From positions 15,533,399 to 15,597,398 of the forward strand of contig CM059977.1 of the NCBI GenBank assembly GCA_030490835.1: a DNA stretch of 64,000 nucleotides, written 5' to 3'. This DNA is from Annona cherimola. Lineage: Eukaryota; Streptophyta; Magnoliopsida; Magnoliales; Annonaceae. A program made the position numbers and the translations under genes. Each line of letters starts with the position of its first letter. Within the stretch, counting starts at the first letter, position 1. This document shows positions 46,378-56,600 of this stretch, piece by piece. The notes under the pieces were generated by a model. That model had not been told where the DNA came from. It was given only the letters and a program-made list of their open reading frames with translations, and did no database searches.

Positions 46378-46766
46378 GGATGCTGTTCTGGTGCAGCGTC
46401 ACTGCACCGGAACAGCGGTGCAGTGGCCCCAAAATGGGGCCCACATGATCATGAAATCATGATCTACTCCACCCATTGTATTTAGAATAATGTATTCTAC
46501 TACCATACAAATTTTCATCCCAATCAGATACTTTAAAGTTGTTATTTACATCAAACTATTTTATTACGTTGGATTTGTACAATTTTCAGATGGGGCCCAT
46601 ATACATATCTGATTGGGATGAAAATTGGTATGGTAGTAGAATACATTATTCTAAATACAATGGGTGGAGTAGATCATGATTTCATGATCATGTAGGCCCC
46701 ATTTTAGGGCCACTGTACCGCTGTTTCGGTGCAGCGTCACTGCATCGATCGGAACAGTTCTCATAT
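46378..46766. mobile_element. Palindromic MITE between TA microsatellites (copy D)
   Basis: It starts GGATGCTGTTCTGGTGCAGC and ends GGAACAGTTCTC. The two arms mirror each other through CCACCCATTGTATTTAGAAT and its inverse. The left flank is an imperfect (TA)n tract (46353-46377) and the right flank is (TA)n (46767-46779). It is the same family as 28013-28386 but inverted: that copy starts GAGAACTG and ends CAGCATCC. Confidence 0.85.
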
Positions 46767-46779
46767 ATATATATATAGC

Positions 46780-47178
46780 CGAATGATCTTTTACGACCGT
46801 TTCGACCGGTCAAAAAATATATATTTTTTTGTTTTTTTTTTAAAAATATTTTTATAAACATGTTAATCTAATTATATTTAATTTATAAACCAAGTTTTAC
46901 CATTTTTGGAAATGTATATATATTTATTTTGGATTTTTAAATACAGGGGTATTTAATTCATTTTAAATATTTTAAAATTACTTAAATATCTCTGTTTTTA
47001 AAAATTCAAAATAAATATATATAAATATTCAAAAATGGTAAAACTTGGTTTATAGATTAAATATAACTAGATTAACATGTTTATAAAAATATTTTTCAAA
47101 AAAAACAAAAAAAAATATTTTTTGACCGGTTGAAAATCACCGGATTTCCGACCGGTCGTAAAAGATCGGTCCTCATAT
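46780..47178. mobile_element. Foldback MITE, shared-core family, in a TA tract
   Basis: The left end GATCTTTTACGACCGTTTCG with ACCGGTCAAAAAATAT is mirrored by ATTTTTTGACCGGTTG and CCGACCGGTCGTAAAAGATC. The core (CAAGTTTTACCATTTTTGGA with ATGTATATATATTT, and the inverse AAAATGGTAAAACTTGG) is among the cleanest in the window. It is flanked by TATATATATA at the left and ATATATATTAATATA at the right. Confidence 0.75.
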
Positions 47179-47699
47179 ATATATTAATATATATATTAAT
47201 ATATATATATATATTAATTTTCAAAGTTTTTAAAAAATGTTTTAAATCATAATAAATATTGAATTTCATAAAAAATATAATAACTGCTACCTCTAAGGAT
47301 AATTTTCCTTCTCGTAAGGCACAAGGATAACAATTATCATTGCAGCAACAGATCGAATGAGATTGAGGAAGCTTAGCAACTTCTGAGCTATTGGTTTAGA
47401 ATTTTGCTTCGAATTTGGGGGGTATATTGAGATGAAAGTTGCATTTTAAAGAGTTGATGTTATAACTATTTTTATATCTTCTTTCTCATAAGCCGTTTGA
47501 TCATTTAATGCCAGCCTGCCAGCTAATTTTTTTTATTTTTTTTAAAGTTTTCGTTTATAAGACTGTTAAAAATGATGGAATGCTATTGACTTTGAAAAAA
47601 AAAAATTCTTATACATATTCAAAACTGATAAAGTTTGGTATATAAATTAAATATAATTAGGAAAATAATTTTATAAAAAGTAAAAGATAGAAGGTTTTT
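47179..47699. other. Spacer with an internally deleted core fragment
   Basis: No gene. At 47540-47690 a fragment of the foldback core (AAAACTGATAAAGTTTGGTA with ATAAATTAAATATAATTAGG) is recognisable, without clear ends. Confidence 0.4.
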
Positions 47700-48025
47700 A
47701 GGGGACCTCCCGGGCGCATACACCCCTTTTTTTTAGTTTTTTTTTTAAATTTTTTTTTACAAGATTGTTAATCTAAGTGTATTTAATATGTGTATAAATT
47801 TTTACCATTTTTGGAGTATTTTAGATATTTATTTTTTATTTTTGAAAATCAGTGGCATTTTATGCTTTTCAAAAATAAAAAATAAATATTTAAAATACTC
47901 CAAAAATAGTAAAAATTTATACAAATGTTAAGTACACTTAGATTTACAGTTTTATAAAAAAAAATAAAAAAAGGTGTATGCACCCAGGAGCATTAAGAGA
48001 TTAATACTCCTGGGAGCATAAGATC
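47700..48025. mobile_element. Foldback MITE, shared-core family
   Basis: GGGGACCTCCCGGGCGCATA with CACCCC at the left pairs loosely with GGTGTATGCACCCAGGAGCA at the right. The central arms are nearly perfect inverses: TTTTTACCATTTTTGGAGTA and TACTCCAAAAATAGTAAAAA, with AATCAGTGGCATTTT near the dyad. The right end has a further small palindrome (AGGAGCATTAAGAG / TTAATACTCCTGGGAGCATA). Confidence 0.65.
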
Positions 48026-48519
48026 AGCGTCCATTTTTAGGCCTGCCATAAATGATAACGCCCCTTCTAATAATTATTTATTTTGCTCACATCAATATCT
48101 GTCGCATACATTCTTTATTAAATACACCCACCAGGCGAACTTGGCATCATCTACCCATGTGAAACTTGGATGGAATTGTTTTTTTAAAAAAATGTAAAGA
48201 AGCACGCTAATCAATTGATGATTCCCTTTTGTAAACACCGTGAAATTCTACCAAGCTATGAATTATATACAATTCAGATATAGTTGCGCCATGAAAACAA
48301 ATTCCAGCAAATTATAATCTGTTGCAGCTGGAAAATCCTAATCAATGGGAAGGCACTGCCTTTTTTATTAGTACACTTTACATTGTATCTTAACTTTATC
48401 TTACAATCAAGTTTTAAGATAATTGTTATAATTTGTAAAAAAAAAGACTACAAGCTTCCTAATATCAAACAAGGAAAATAAGGAAGACTACGTGCTCCCA
48501 AATAAAATAGGGACATTTT
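48026..48519. other. Spacer, no gene recognised
   Basis: AT-rich. The 65-codon frame at 48284 has no family signature. Confidence 0.4.
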
Positions 48520-48895
48520 TCAATGAACTCGGGTACACTTAGCTTTATTGCACCCGATTGTATTTAAGCCATTTTCCTTTATTTATTTTTAAATTTTTTT
48601 TATACAACTACTAATCTAGGTGTATTTAACATGTGTATTAATTTTTAGAAATTTATACAAAATTTTTAAATTTTTTAAAATCAGTAGCAGTTTTGTAATT
48701 CACAAATTACAAAACTGCCAATGATATTAAAAATCTAAAAAATATTTACAAATATTTAAAATAGTAAAAATTGATATACATCTAAATAAACCTAGGGTAA
48801 CACTTTTATGAAAAAGTTCAAAAATATTAAAAAATAAATTTTTGCACACAGATGTACCGAAACTAAGTGCACCTAGGTGCACTAGATCAATGCTC
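48520..48895. mobile_element. Foldback MITE, shared-core family
   Basis: The left end (GAACTCGGGTACACTTAGC) and right end (CTAAGTGCACCTAGGTGCAC) are loose inverses. The arms meet around AATTCACAAATTAC. Flanking the dyad are ATCAGTAGCAGTTTTG and CAAAACTGCCAATGAT. The outer GTGCACC/GGTGCAC type matches the copies at 5115 and 51986. Confidence 0.6.
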
Positions 48896-48959
48896 AATAA
48901 AATAAGGATGACTACATGCTCCTAAACATAAAAAAAGAAGAAAACATCACCATCGAATA

Positions 48960-49386
48960 AGTAGAGGTGTAAGCTGGGCGGGTTTTACCCAGTTCGAACC
49001 TGGTACCTATGTCAGCACTGTATATTTCGGTTCGGGTCAAACCCTATACCAAATACTATACTACCCATTTCGGTCTAGGTCAGAGCAGGTCCGGGCTAGA
49101 TTGAGACTGGACTAGACTAGGAAAAAATTAGTATTTAAAAAATCAGAAATTGACAGAGTTGGAATTTGTAATGGCCTGGTTTTTTTAGTTACTTTTAATC
49201 TTTCCTTTCATCCATGAGAAGCATTTTTATTAATTTATTACATTGAATGTATAATCACAATATTGATTATATATAATCTTTAACAACTTTCTGCTTTGTC
49301 TTTATTACCTTATTTTCTATTAATTTAACAACTTTTATATTAAAAAATTTTCATTCAAAAATTTTATCACTTACCAAACACACTCT
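48960..49386. mobile_element. Repeat debris: hAT-like left end and Tourist-like right end
   Basis: At 48962 TAGAGGTGTAAGCTGGGCGG, followed by CGGGT-rich DNA, looks like a hAT left end without its partner. At 49365-49386 TTACCAAACACACTCTTA looks like the right end of a Tourist-like MITE without its left end. The two may be parts of nested or truncated insertions. Confidence 0.35.
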
Positions 49387-49805
49387 TAATTATTGGTAAG
49401 ATTGACGTGTTTTTTAGTCCGTAGCTGCTAAGCAAACTAGTCTTTCAAACATATATTGCCGGCCTACTACACTATATTTATTACCTCTCTTGGTAACCCC
49501 AATTAGGAAGCAAGTAAAAGATTTATTTTTTTGATTTGATCCAGCAACCATTTTGGATTAATTTGCTTTATTTTTAAGTATTGTTTGTTATCTATTCATA
49601 TAAAAAATTTCTATTGCTTCCTCTTATTAAACTTTTTTAGAATTTTCAAATAATGCAAAAAAATAGAATAAGAATTTCTTAGCAATATGACCATGTATAT
49701 TTAAACTAATCATACATATGAGGTTAATCTAGAATACTTATTAGACAAATGGCAAGTTATTTAAGTAAAATGTAAAAAGAAAATAGAAACTTTTGAGTCA
49801 AGAAC
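49387..49805. other. AT-rich spacer
   Basis: No gene or named repeat recognised. Confidence 0.4.
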
Positions 49806-50343
49806 TAAGGGTACAACTTGGGTTGGGAAGGTCCAGTTCGGGATCAACCTTAGCCTTACCTTATTTTCATAAACTCCCACCTTACCTATTTTAGGTCGAG
49901 TCGGTTATTTTTTTAAATTAGGTCAGTTTTGTTTTTGGTTCTAAATTAGTTCTTTAAAATAATTTTTGTAATATATTTAAAAGTTATAATTTTATTACAA
50001 ATCTTACTTAAAAATCTAAAATTAAGATCATAGTAATATAATTTTTGAAATACATTAATTAAATTTACTACATAATTGATAAATTAAATCAGTTTCTTTA
50101 TATTTAAAGAATATATTTATATTTTCACTATAAAAATATGTTATAAAATTTATATCTAATATATATTAGTAGTTCGGGTCGGTTTCAGCTACTCGTACTT
50201 TGAATCCTACCATATAGAATTGAACCCGGTATTTATTTTTACCTGGAACCGATGTTAACTTATCATAAGGTTATAAAATATGAACCTACTCTACTGTTTT
50301 AGGGTACCCAACCCGCGGGTACTTGTCTTAAGTTGCACTCTTA
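49806..50343. mobile_element. Non-autonomous hAT-like element
   Basis: The ends TAAGGGTACAACTT and AAGTTGCACTCTTA are imperfect inverted repeats. The flanks TCAAGAAC and CCAAGTAC agree at 6 of 8 bases. The interior matches the decayed copy at 42880-43339. Subterminal stretches are rich in GGGT/ACCC. Confidence 0.65.
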
Positions 50344-50770
50344 CCAAGTACGGGTCCAGGTTATGGTTTGTGGACGATTGAATCAATGGTTCGGATGAGC
50401 CAATTACGGGTCGGGTTGGGCTCGTACTACAGTAATTAATTGGGAATTGGATCCCATATTTGCCGGCTCGTGGCTTGTCCTTCGCTTCGTTTTCATTGGT
50501 CTGCTGTAGCGTACAGTGCATGTGCAGGCTTTTGGAATTGGACCCATTCACGCTCCTCCCTTTGGGAGGAAAACGGTAGTGCTGCATTTTGGTACTAAAC
50601 TCGCACTAATGCACTTTGGGAACCCGGTCTCAATGTATGATATGTGTTTTTTGTAAACCAAAAAAAAAAAAAAAAAAAAAAAAACTAAAACCGGATTTTT
50701 TCTTGTGTCGGTCCGGTCCTGGTAGGGTAAACCCCGCTCGGTTTGGAGTCCTACAAATAATGGAGACAAT
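50344..50770. other. Spacer with poly-A tract
   Basis: Holds a run of about 24 A at 50660-50684. The overlapping frames on both strands have no family signature. Confidence 0.4.
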
Positions 50771-51052
50771 GGGTGTGTTTGGCAATATGCAGAAAATGTT
50801 AAGTTAAAATTTTTCATTCTAAAACTTTTCACTTTCTACAACTATCATATTTTTTAATTATTTTTCTCACATTTTTCTATACAACTACCCTACTTTTCAA
50901 TCATTTCTACATAACCACCCACACGATTAACTTATATATTTTAACTTTATCTTCTTTGCTCCTCATCGCTACCTCTATCATATCACATCATTTGACAGTT
51001 TTTACTTTTCAAAACTATTAGTCAAAAATTTTAATCGTTCCCAAGCACACCC
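50771..51052. mobile_element. Tourist-like MITE with AAT duplication
   Basis: The ends GGGTGTGTTTGGCAA and CGTTCCCAAGCACACCC are inverted repeats flanked by AAT (50768-50770 and 51053-51055). 282 bp, A/T-rich interior with AAAACTTTTCA motifs as in the copy at 24046. Confidence 0.8.
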
Positions 51053-51196
51053 AATATTACCTGTAGGAAAAAAAAAAAAAAAAAGAGACAATATCGGAAC
51101 AAGTTTTGAACAACCACTAGCGGTGAGTGCTGCGCAAGAGTGCTGCCGGCCAGGCAATGAGGCAACGGCCTGGTTAGCGAAGGCACTGCCTTTTAC

Positions 51197-51927
51197 TAGG
51201 GGTGGGAATTGGGGCGGGTCGACCCGTGACCCGGTATTGACCCGACCCATTTTTGGCCGGGTAAAACCAATACATTTTTGACCCGGTATAGGGATGTGTC
51301 AGAAATTTTGACTCGAATTCAAAAATAGGGTTGGGGTGGGTCGACCATATCCTGACCCGAAGAGTCCGACCCGCCCCGCATATATAAATTTATTAAAAAT
51401 TTTAAGACTATATTGAAATGTTATTATTATTTTCTTTCAAATTTCTCACTTTTTTATAATTAACTCTATCAATAATAGAAGAATCAATTTATTCAAAAAA
51501 CAATATAAGAATTAATAAAAAATTTATACGTATATAACCCTTATGTGTAATTGTATATTAACCTATTTTAATAAATGTATACTATATTTTCAAATGTTTT
51601 GTTTTCTTAATTATGTGTTTTTTAATAATTAATGAAATATTGAAACATATAATATTTAAATTTAGTATAGATGTATACTTATGTTTGATAGATATATAAA
51701 ATTTGAAAATTATCTTATTTGACTCGTATTTTTGACCCGACCCGCTATCCCGAACCCGGTCCGACACCGACCCGAATTTTGTCCCTAGACCTGGTAGGAA
51801 AAAGTAAGGGTCAAATCAACCTTGTCCCGACCCGGTATAAAATAAGGGTCAAACAAGATTTTTGAAAAGTAAGGTCAGGGTTGGGCAAACCCTGACCCGC
51901 CCCGACCCGCCCCGATTCCCACCCCTA
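51197..51927. mobile_element. Non-autonomous hAT element with perfect 8-bp duplication
   Basis: It starts TAGGGGTGGGAATTGGGG and ends CCCCGATTCCCACCCCTA; CCTTTTAC flanks both sides (51189-51196 and 51928-51935). Both ends carry repeated CCCGACCCGC/GGGTCGACCC motifs and the centre is AT-rich. 731 bp with no transposase. Clean ends and an intact duplication suggest a young insertion. Confidence 0.9.
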
Positions 51928-51985
51928 CCTTTTACGCCAAGACCTTTTACTCAAATACCTGCTAACAACCACAGCTGAGTTTGAC

Positions 51986-52394
51986 GGAGCGTAATTCAGT
52001 GCACCCGGGTGCATTCAGCCTCAACGCACCCGGGTGCACTGCACCTATTTTTTTTATTTTTTTTTGAAAATTTTTGTATACAATGGTTAATCTAGGTTTA
52101 TTTAACATATGTATCAATTTTTACTATTTTTGGAGATTTTTAGATATTTTTTTTAGATTTTTAAAAATCAGTGGCATTTTCGGTAATTTAAAATTACGAA
52201 AAATGCCACTGATTTTTAAAAATCTAAAAAAAAATCTAAAAATCTCCAAAAATAGTAAAAATTGATACATATGTTAAATAAACCTATATTAACAGCTTCA
52301 TGAAAAAATTTTCAAAAAAAAATAAAAAAAAATAGGTGCAGTGCACCCGGGTGCGTTGAGGCTGAATGCACCCGGGTGCACTGAATTGCGCTCC
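51986..52394. mobile_element. Foldback MITE with 9-bp duplication (Mutator-type)
   Basis: Each arm is nearly 200 bp and almost identical to the inverse of the other; the outermost bases are GGAGCG and CGCTCC. GAGTTTGAC flanks both sides (51977-51985 and 52395-52403), a 9-bp duplication as made by Mutator-like transposases. Each arm carries two GCACCCGGGTGC palindromes. The interior shows the shared core (TTTTTACTATTTTTGGAGAT and AATCAGTGGCATTTT with inverses). No ORF. This is the best-preserved copy and defines the family boundaries. Confidence 0.9.
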
Positions 52395-52911
52395 GAGTTT
52401 GACCGGATTCCACTTGTTCCGCCGGCACTTATCGGCTGGGCAATGATATAACACATATGGAATGAACTTGCATTTGGAAAACAGAAGAAGAAAAGTGGGC
52501 CCCACTTGCCCTAATGGCCTTTCCTCCTTGCCATGATTTTATCAATCAGCGGCGTTCTCGGCTGCTGCCATGTGATCAGTAAAGACAGGGGGATAGGGTG
52601 AAATGTAATTCCAAGGAATCTTAGCGGTATCACAGGAATAAAATCTTTGGTCCTGTAGGCAGTGGCAATGAACTGGCACGGTGGGGTGGGGAAACTCCGG
52701 AGCCAACCGCGTCATCAAAGATATCCGCGCATAGACTCGTGGGGAAACAACCGCATAAGTCTCAGATCTCGACCGTCCATTCACTGTAATCATCCTTTGT
52801 CCGTGCGATAACATGCATGCGATGCAATGTATTCGTGGAATTTTTGTCGGAATTTTAATTCTATATTTTCATAATAAAAAATAAAATGTCTTGGATATTT
52901 GTTTTTGGAAC

Positions 52912-52997
52912 CGTACTAGGTGTATGTATGGGTGTTAACGGATTGGGTTGGACGGTACTAGGTGTATGTATGGGTGTTAACGGATTTGGTTGGACGG
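52912..52997. repeat. 42-bp tandem duplication
   Basis: GTACTAGGTGTATGTATGGG with TGTTAACGGAT occurs twice, 42 bp apart, at the left end of a repeat. The left terminus of that element (GGGTGTTAACGG) is therefore duplicated. Confidence 0.8.
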
Positions 52998-53445
52998 GTT
53001 AAAATCTAAACCTTAATCCTAATTTATTTAAAATAACTCAACCATAATTTATTTATTAACTCGTTTAAAAAATCTCAACTTTAACTTGTTTACTACTCAT
53101 TTAATAAACGGAGTTGACAGGTTGTTAATGAGTTGTATAGCAGATGACCTAAATGCTTAACTTCAATATACGATAATTTAGCAAGAAGAGGCAAGAGTAT
53201 ATTTTTTGTGTAAGAGAAATGAAAATAAGATAATAATAAAAAAATAAAATTACGGCAACAGTGAAAAAATGAAAATTAAGTGGCGAAAATAAGACTTAGT
53301 AGAGGAAAATATCTAAGAGGCTTATATATATATATTAGATTTTAATGGGTTAAACAGGTTAAATGAGTTAAATAGATTACTAAACGGGTTGACGAATTAT
53401 AAAATATCAGATGAGCCGATTAACAAAATGACCATGATCATTAAC
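52929..53445. mobile_element. Relative of the GTGTTAA-ended repeat (opposite orientation)
   Basis: GGGTGTTAACGGATTGGGTT at the left and ACCATGATCATTAACAATCC at the right correspond to the inverted ends of 27283-27882. Internal AACCC/GGGTTA motifs are shared. The two copies are in opposite orientation. Confidence 0.5.
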
Positions 53446-53636
53446 AATCCTAAGTATACATGGGAACAAGCGGTCGAAATTCAGGGGTTCCCTGCCATTT
53501 ACTGCGAATCATTTCATGACAAGCATGCGCGCGAAGGTCTGAACGTTTAATTGAAGAGAGAAGAAAAGAATCATCGGTGGGAAAGCAGCAAACGGCAGCC
53601 GGCGAGGCAGAGAGAGGGAGAGCTTTCACAAGGCCG

Positions 53637-56600
53637 ATGGCGGCCTCCGCACGGGCTCTCCTCTTCTCCCGATTCAACGGCCAAGATCTATTCCGTCTAT
53701 CGCTCAAGCCTTCCACCTCTCTTTCTCCGCGTCATCTCCTCAGCTTTCCTCGCCGGCGGGAATCCCTGCGCAACTCCCCCTCCTTCTCGCCTTCTTCCGT
53801 CGTCCTAAGCTGCCTCGTGTCTGACGTAGATGGCGGAGGCGTTGCCGACGACTTCGTCTCGACGCGCAAGGCGACCTTCCGCCGAGAATTCTCCGTTCTT
53901 GCCAACGTGCTCAAGCAGATTGAGCCTCTAGACAACTCCATCATCGCCGACGGCGTCTCTGCCCCCGCCAAGGACTCCATGAAGCGGACCATCTCCACCA
54001 TGCTCGGCCTGCTCCCGTCTGATCAGCTGACGGTTACAATCCGCGTCTCGAGGCAGCCGCTTGACCGCCTCCTCGTCTCTTCCATCATCACGGGGTATCA
54101 ATTCTGCTGAATTTGCATTATTTCCAACATTCTTAATTCGTAATTGCTCGATTATGCGTTTTGGGAGTTGGATTAATACGGCCTTGCGGCATTCAGATTG
54201 AGAACATGGATCGGATAACTGTTAAAAAGATCATGGCTTTTGACCTGTAGTTCTGGAATTCTCTAATTTGACGATGGAACTTGGAATCTATGATATTGCT
54301 GTAGGTATACTCTGTGGAATGCGGAATACCGTGTATCTCTGATGAGGAACTTCAATGAGTCTCCGGGGATCCCTGAGGTGTCTGTTTCTTATAGCGGGCG
54401 TGATGCGGCAAGCAAGGAATGCGAAGTGGAAGATGGTGCAACCACCGTAGGGTGCGTCAGCAGTGACGAGGCTGAAAGGAGAGTGCCTCAAAGTACAGGG
54501 AATATGTCACCAGACGCCTTATATTGTATACAGGAGCTAGAAAGTGAACTAGCTGCTGTCGAAAAGGTAATTGCATTCCCCATGCCACCATTCACTTGCT
54601 TTTATGGATGAATTTGCTGTCCTTTGTTAAATCTGCACTAATTAGCTGCACTGCATTTTAGGATCTAGGGATGTGTATGGGTGTGCAGTAGAACCGCATG
54701 CTTTGGGAAAAACTAAAAATGATATTCCCCTCTGGACCTCATGGTAACGTCATTACCATCTGGATATTTCTGTCTTGCTTATGCTTAGTGGCTCTAGATG
54801 ACTGCACTTCTGTATCCAAATACAGCAATGGTTTGTCTCGCATGTGTGGTTTGTGAAGCATTTGGTTAGTGTCTTGCTTCATGTTTTGACTCTTGGATTG
54901 TCAAGGCAGTCATATGCCTAGGCTTCTGTGGTTTGTAAAATCATCTTTTTTTAGCATTTACCCATAACATTGGTTCTTGCAATCTCAAGGCAATCACATG
55001 GCATGGTTTTTAACATCAATCAATACAACCGTTTTTGTGTCATTCGGGGCCAATATTATCAAAACCAGAGCAGAGATTGAGCCAGTAATTAATTAGGCAT
55101 CTGGTTGTTTTTCAGTTCACAGGCAAAGCAAATTAGATTATCTGGTCCAGTTCGATTTTGATAAAAATAAGCAAAACTGATTTTGGTGACATTCCTGCCC
55201 TAATGCTCAGTCCTAGCTCTATGATTTTTGGATTGTTGATGTCGTTATGATTTTCAGATTGTGTTTTGGTAAGTATTTTGGAGCAGACTGGACTGCAGAA
55301 GTGTTTTCTGCAGCCTAATGGATGGTATGTGGTGTTGTTTTTAGTAGGGGTGGGAATCGGGGCGGGTCAACCCATGACCCGCCCCTATTTTATACCGGGG
55401 CGGGCCAAGGGTTTAGAAATTTGTACAAAATGCGGGTCGGGGCGGACCTGCTGGATGCCGACCCACTTATATGAAGCAACTGCATAAATATTAAATAAGT
55501 CATCCCATAACAAACAAAAGGAACTTAGCTCAGTTGGTTGAGCGGACTGCACATGATTCTTATGTCGCTGAAGTTGCTGGTTCGAATCTGATGGCTCGAA
55601 TTTTTGGCCTTTTCTGAAATAATGTTTTTCAATACCACTTCCACCACCACCAATACAGAACTGCTATGATATGTTTATTTTATTTTTCTTGCAAAGGAAA
55701 ATTAGGATCAAGCCATCCAAAACATACTGTTTTAAACATTATTCATACATATTTTCATCTCTCCCCCAAACCTTTGCTTTTCATTGATGACATTTATAAT
55801 TATAATATTTCCTATTTCTAAACAATGAAACAAAGATAACGGGATATTAAATTGTATTATTAGTAGATGGTTGTCTGAAATTACATCAAAGCTACATACA
55901 TCTTTTGCATTTATATTTCACATTTTAAAAAAAGTTCTTTTTTTTATTGGTATTATATGACATGAAAACTTCTTTATATTGCCAATTTTTTTCACGATGT
56001 CGCTCCTCCACTATGCAGCTTATGAGACTAACTTTGGATAAATAATTAAATATTTGTCCAACCACTTGGACCACTTTTCACGGCGTCGCTCCTCCTCTAC
56101 GTAACTGATGAGACTAACTTTGGATAAATAATTAAATATTCTTCCAACCACTTTGACCACTCTCATGACAACAAGACACACTACAACCCACAACTTTTAC
56201 CCCGTTCGTATAAATCCATCCCGTTCAAGTTCATTATATAATATATTTTCTAAACCTACCCCGAAGGTATGTTTTATTAACTTGTTCTTATATAAGTGAA
56301 TAAATATTCATGTTTTATTTAAGGATTTATGTTTTACTTTGACTAATTAATAATAGATTGAAGCATATAGTAGTTAAATTTAATATAGATTTGTTTTTAT
56401 ACTTGATAGGTTCATAAATTCTTAAAAATTTCTTACTTGACCCGTAGTTTTTACCCGACCCGTCGTCCCGAAACCGACCCATTCCCGACCCGAATTTTGT
56501 CTTGAGACCTAGTAAAAAAAAGTAAGGGTCAAACCGATATTGTCCCGACCTGGAAAAAAATAAGGGTCAAACTAGATTTTTGAAAGTTAGGGTCAGGGTT

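Larger units (their letters stand above)
52404..53636. promoter_or_regulatory. Upstream region of the DUF760 gene
   Basis: A GC-richer stretch (52404-52830), then repeats (42-bp tandem copies and a hAT-like element at 52929-53445), then about 190 bp of leader and proximal promoter. No TATA box could be fixed. Confidence 0.35.

Noticed and set aside
55519..55605. A functional tRNA gene
   Set aside because: Boxes A and B are present, but I cannot build an acceptor stem or a normal anticodon arm, so a SINE-type head is more likely.
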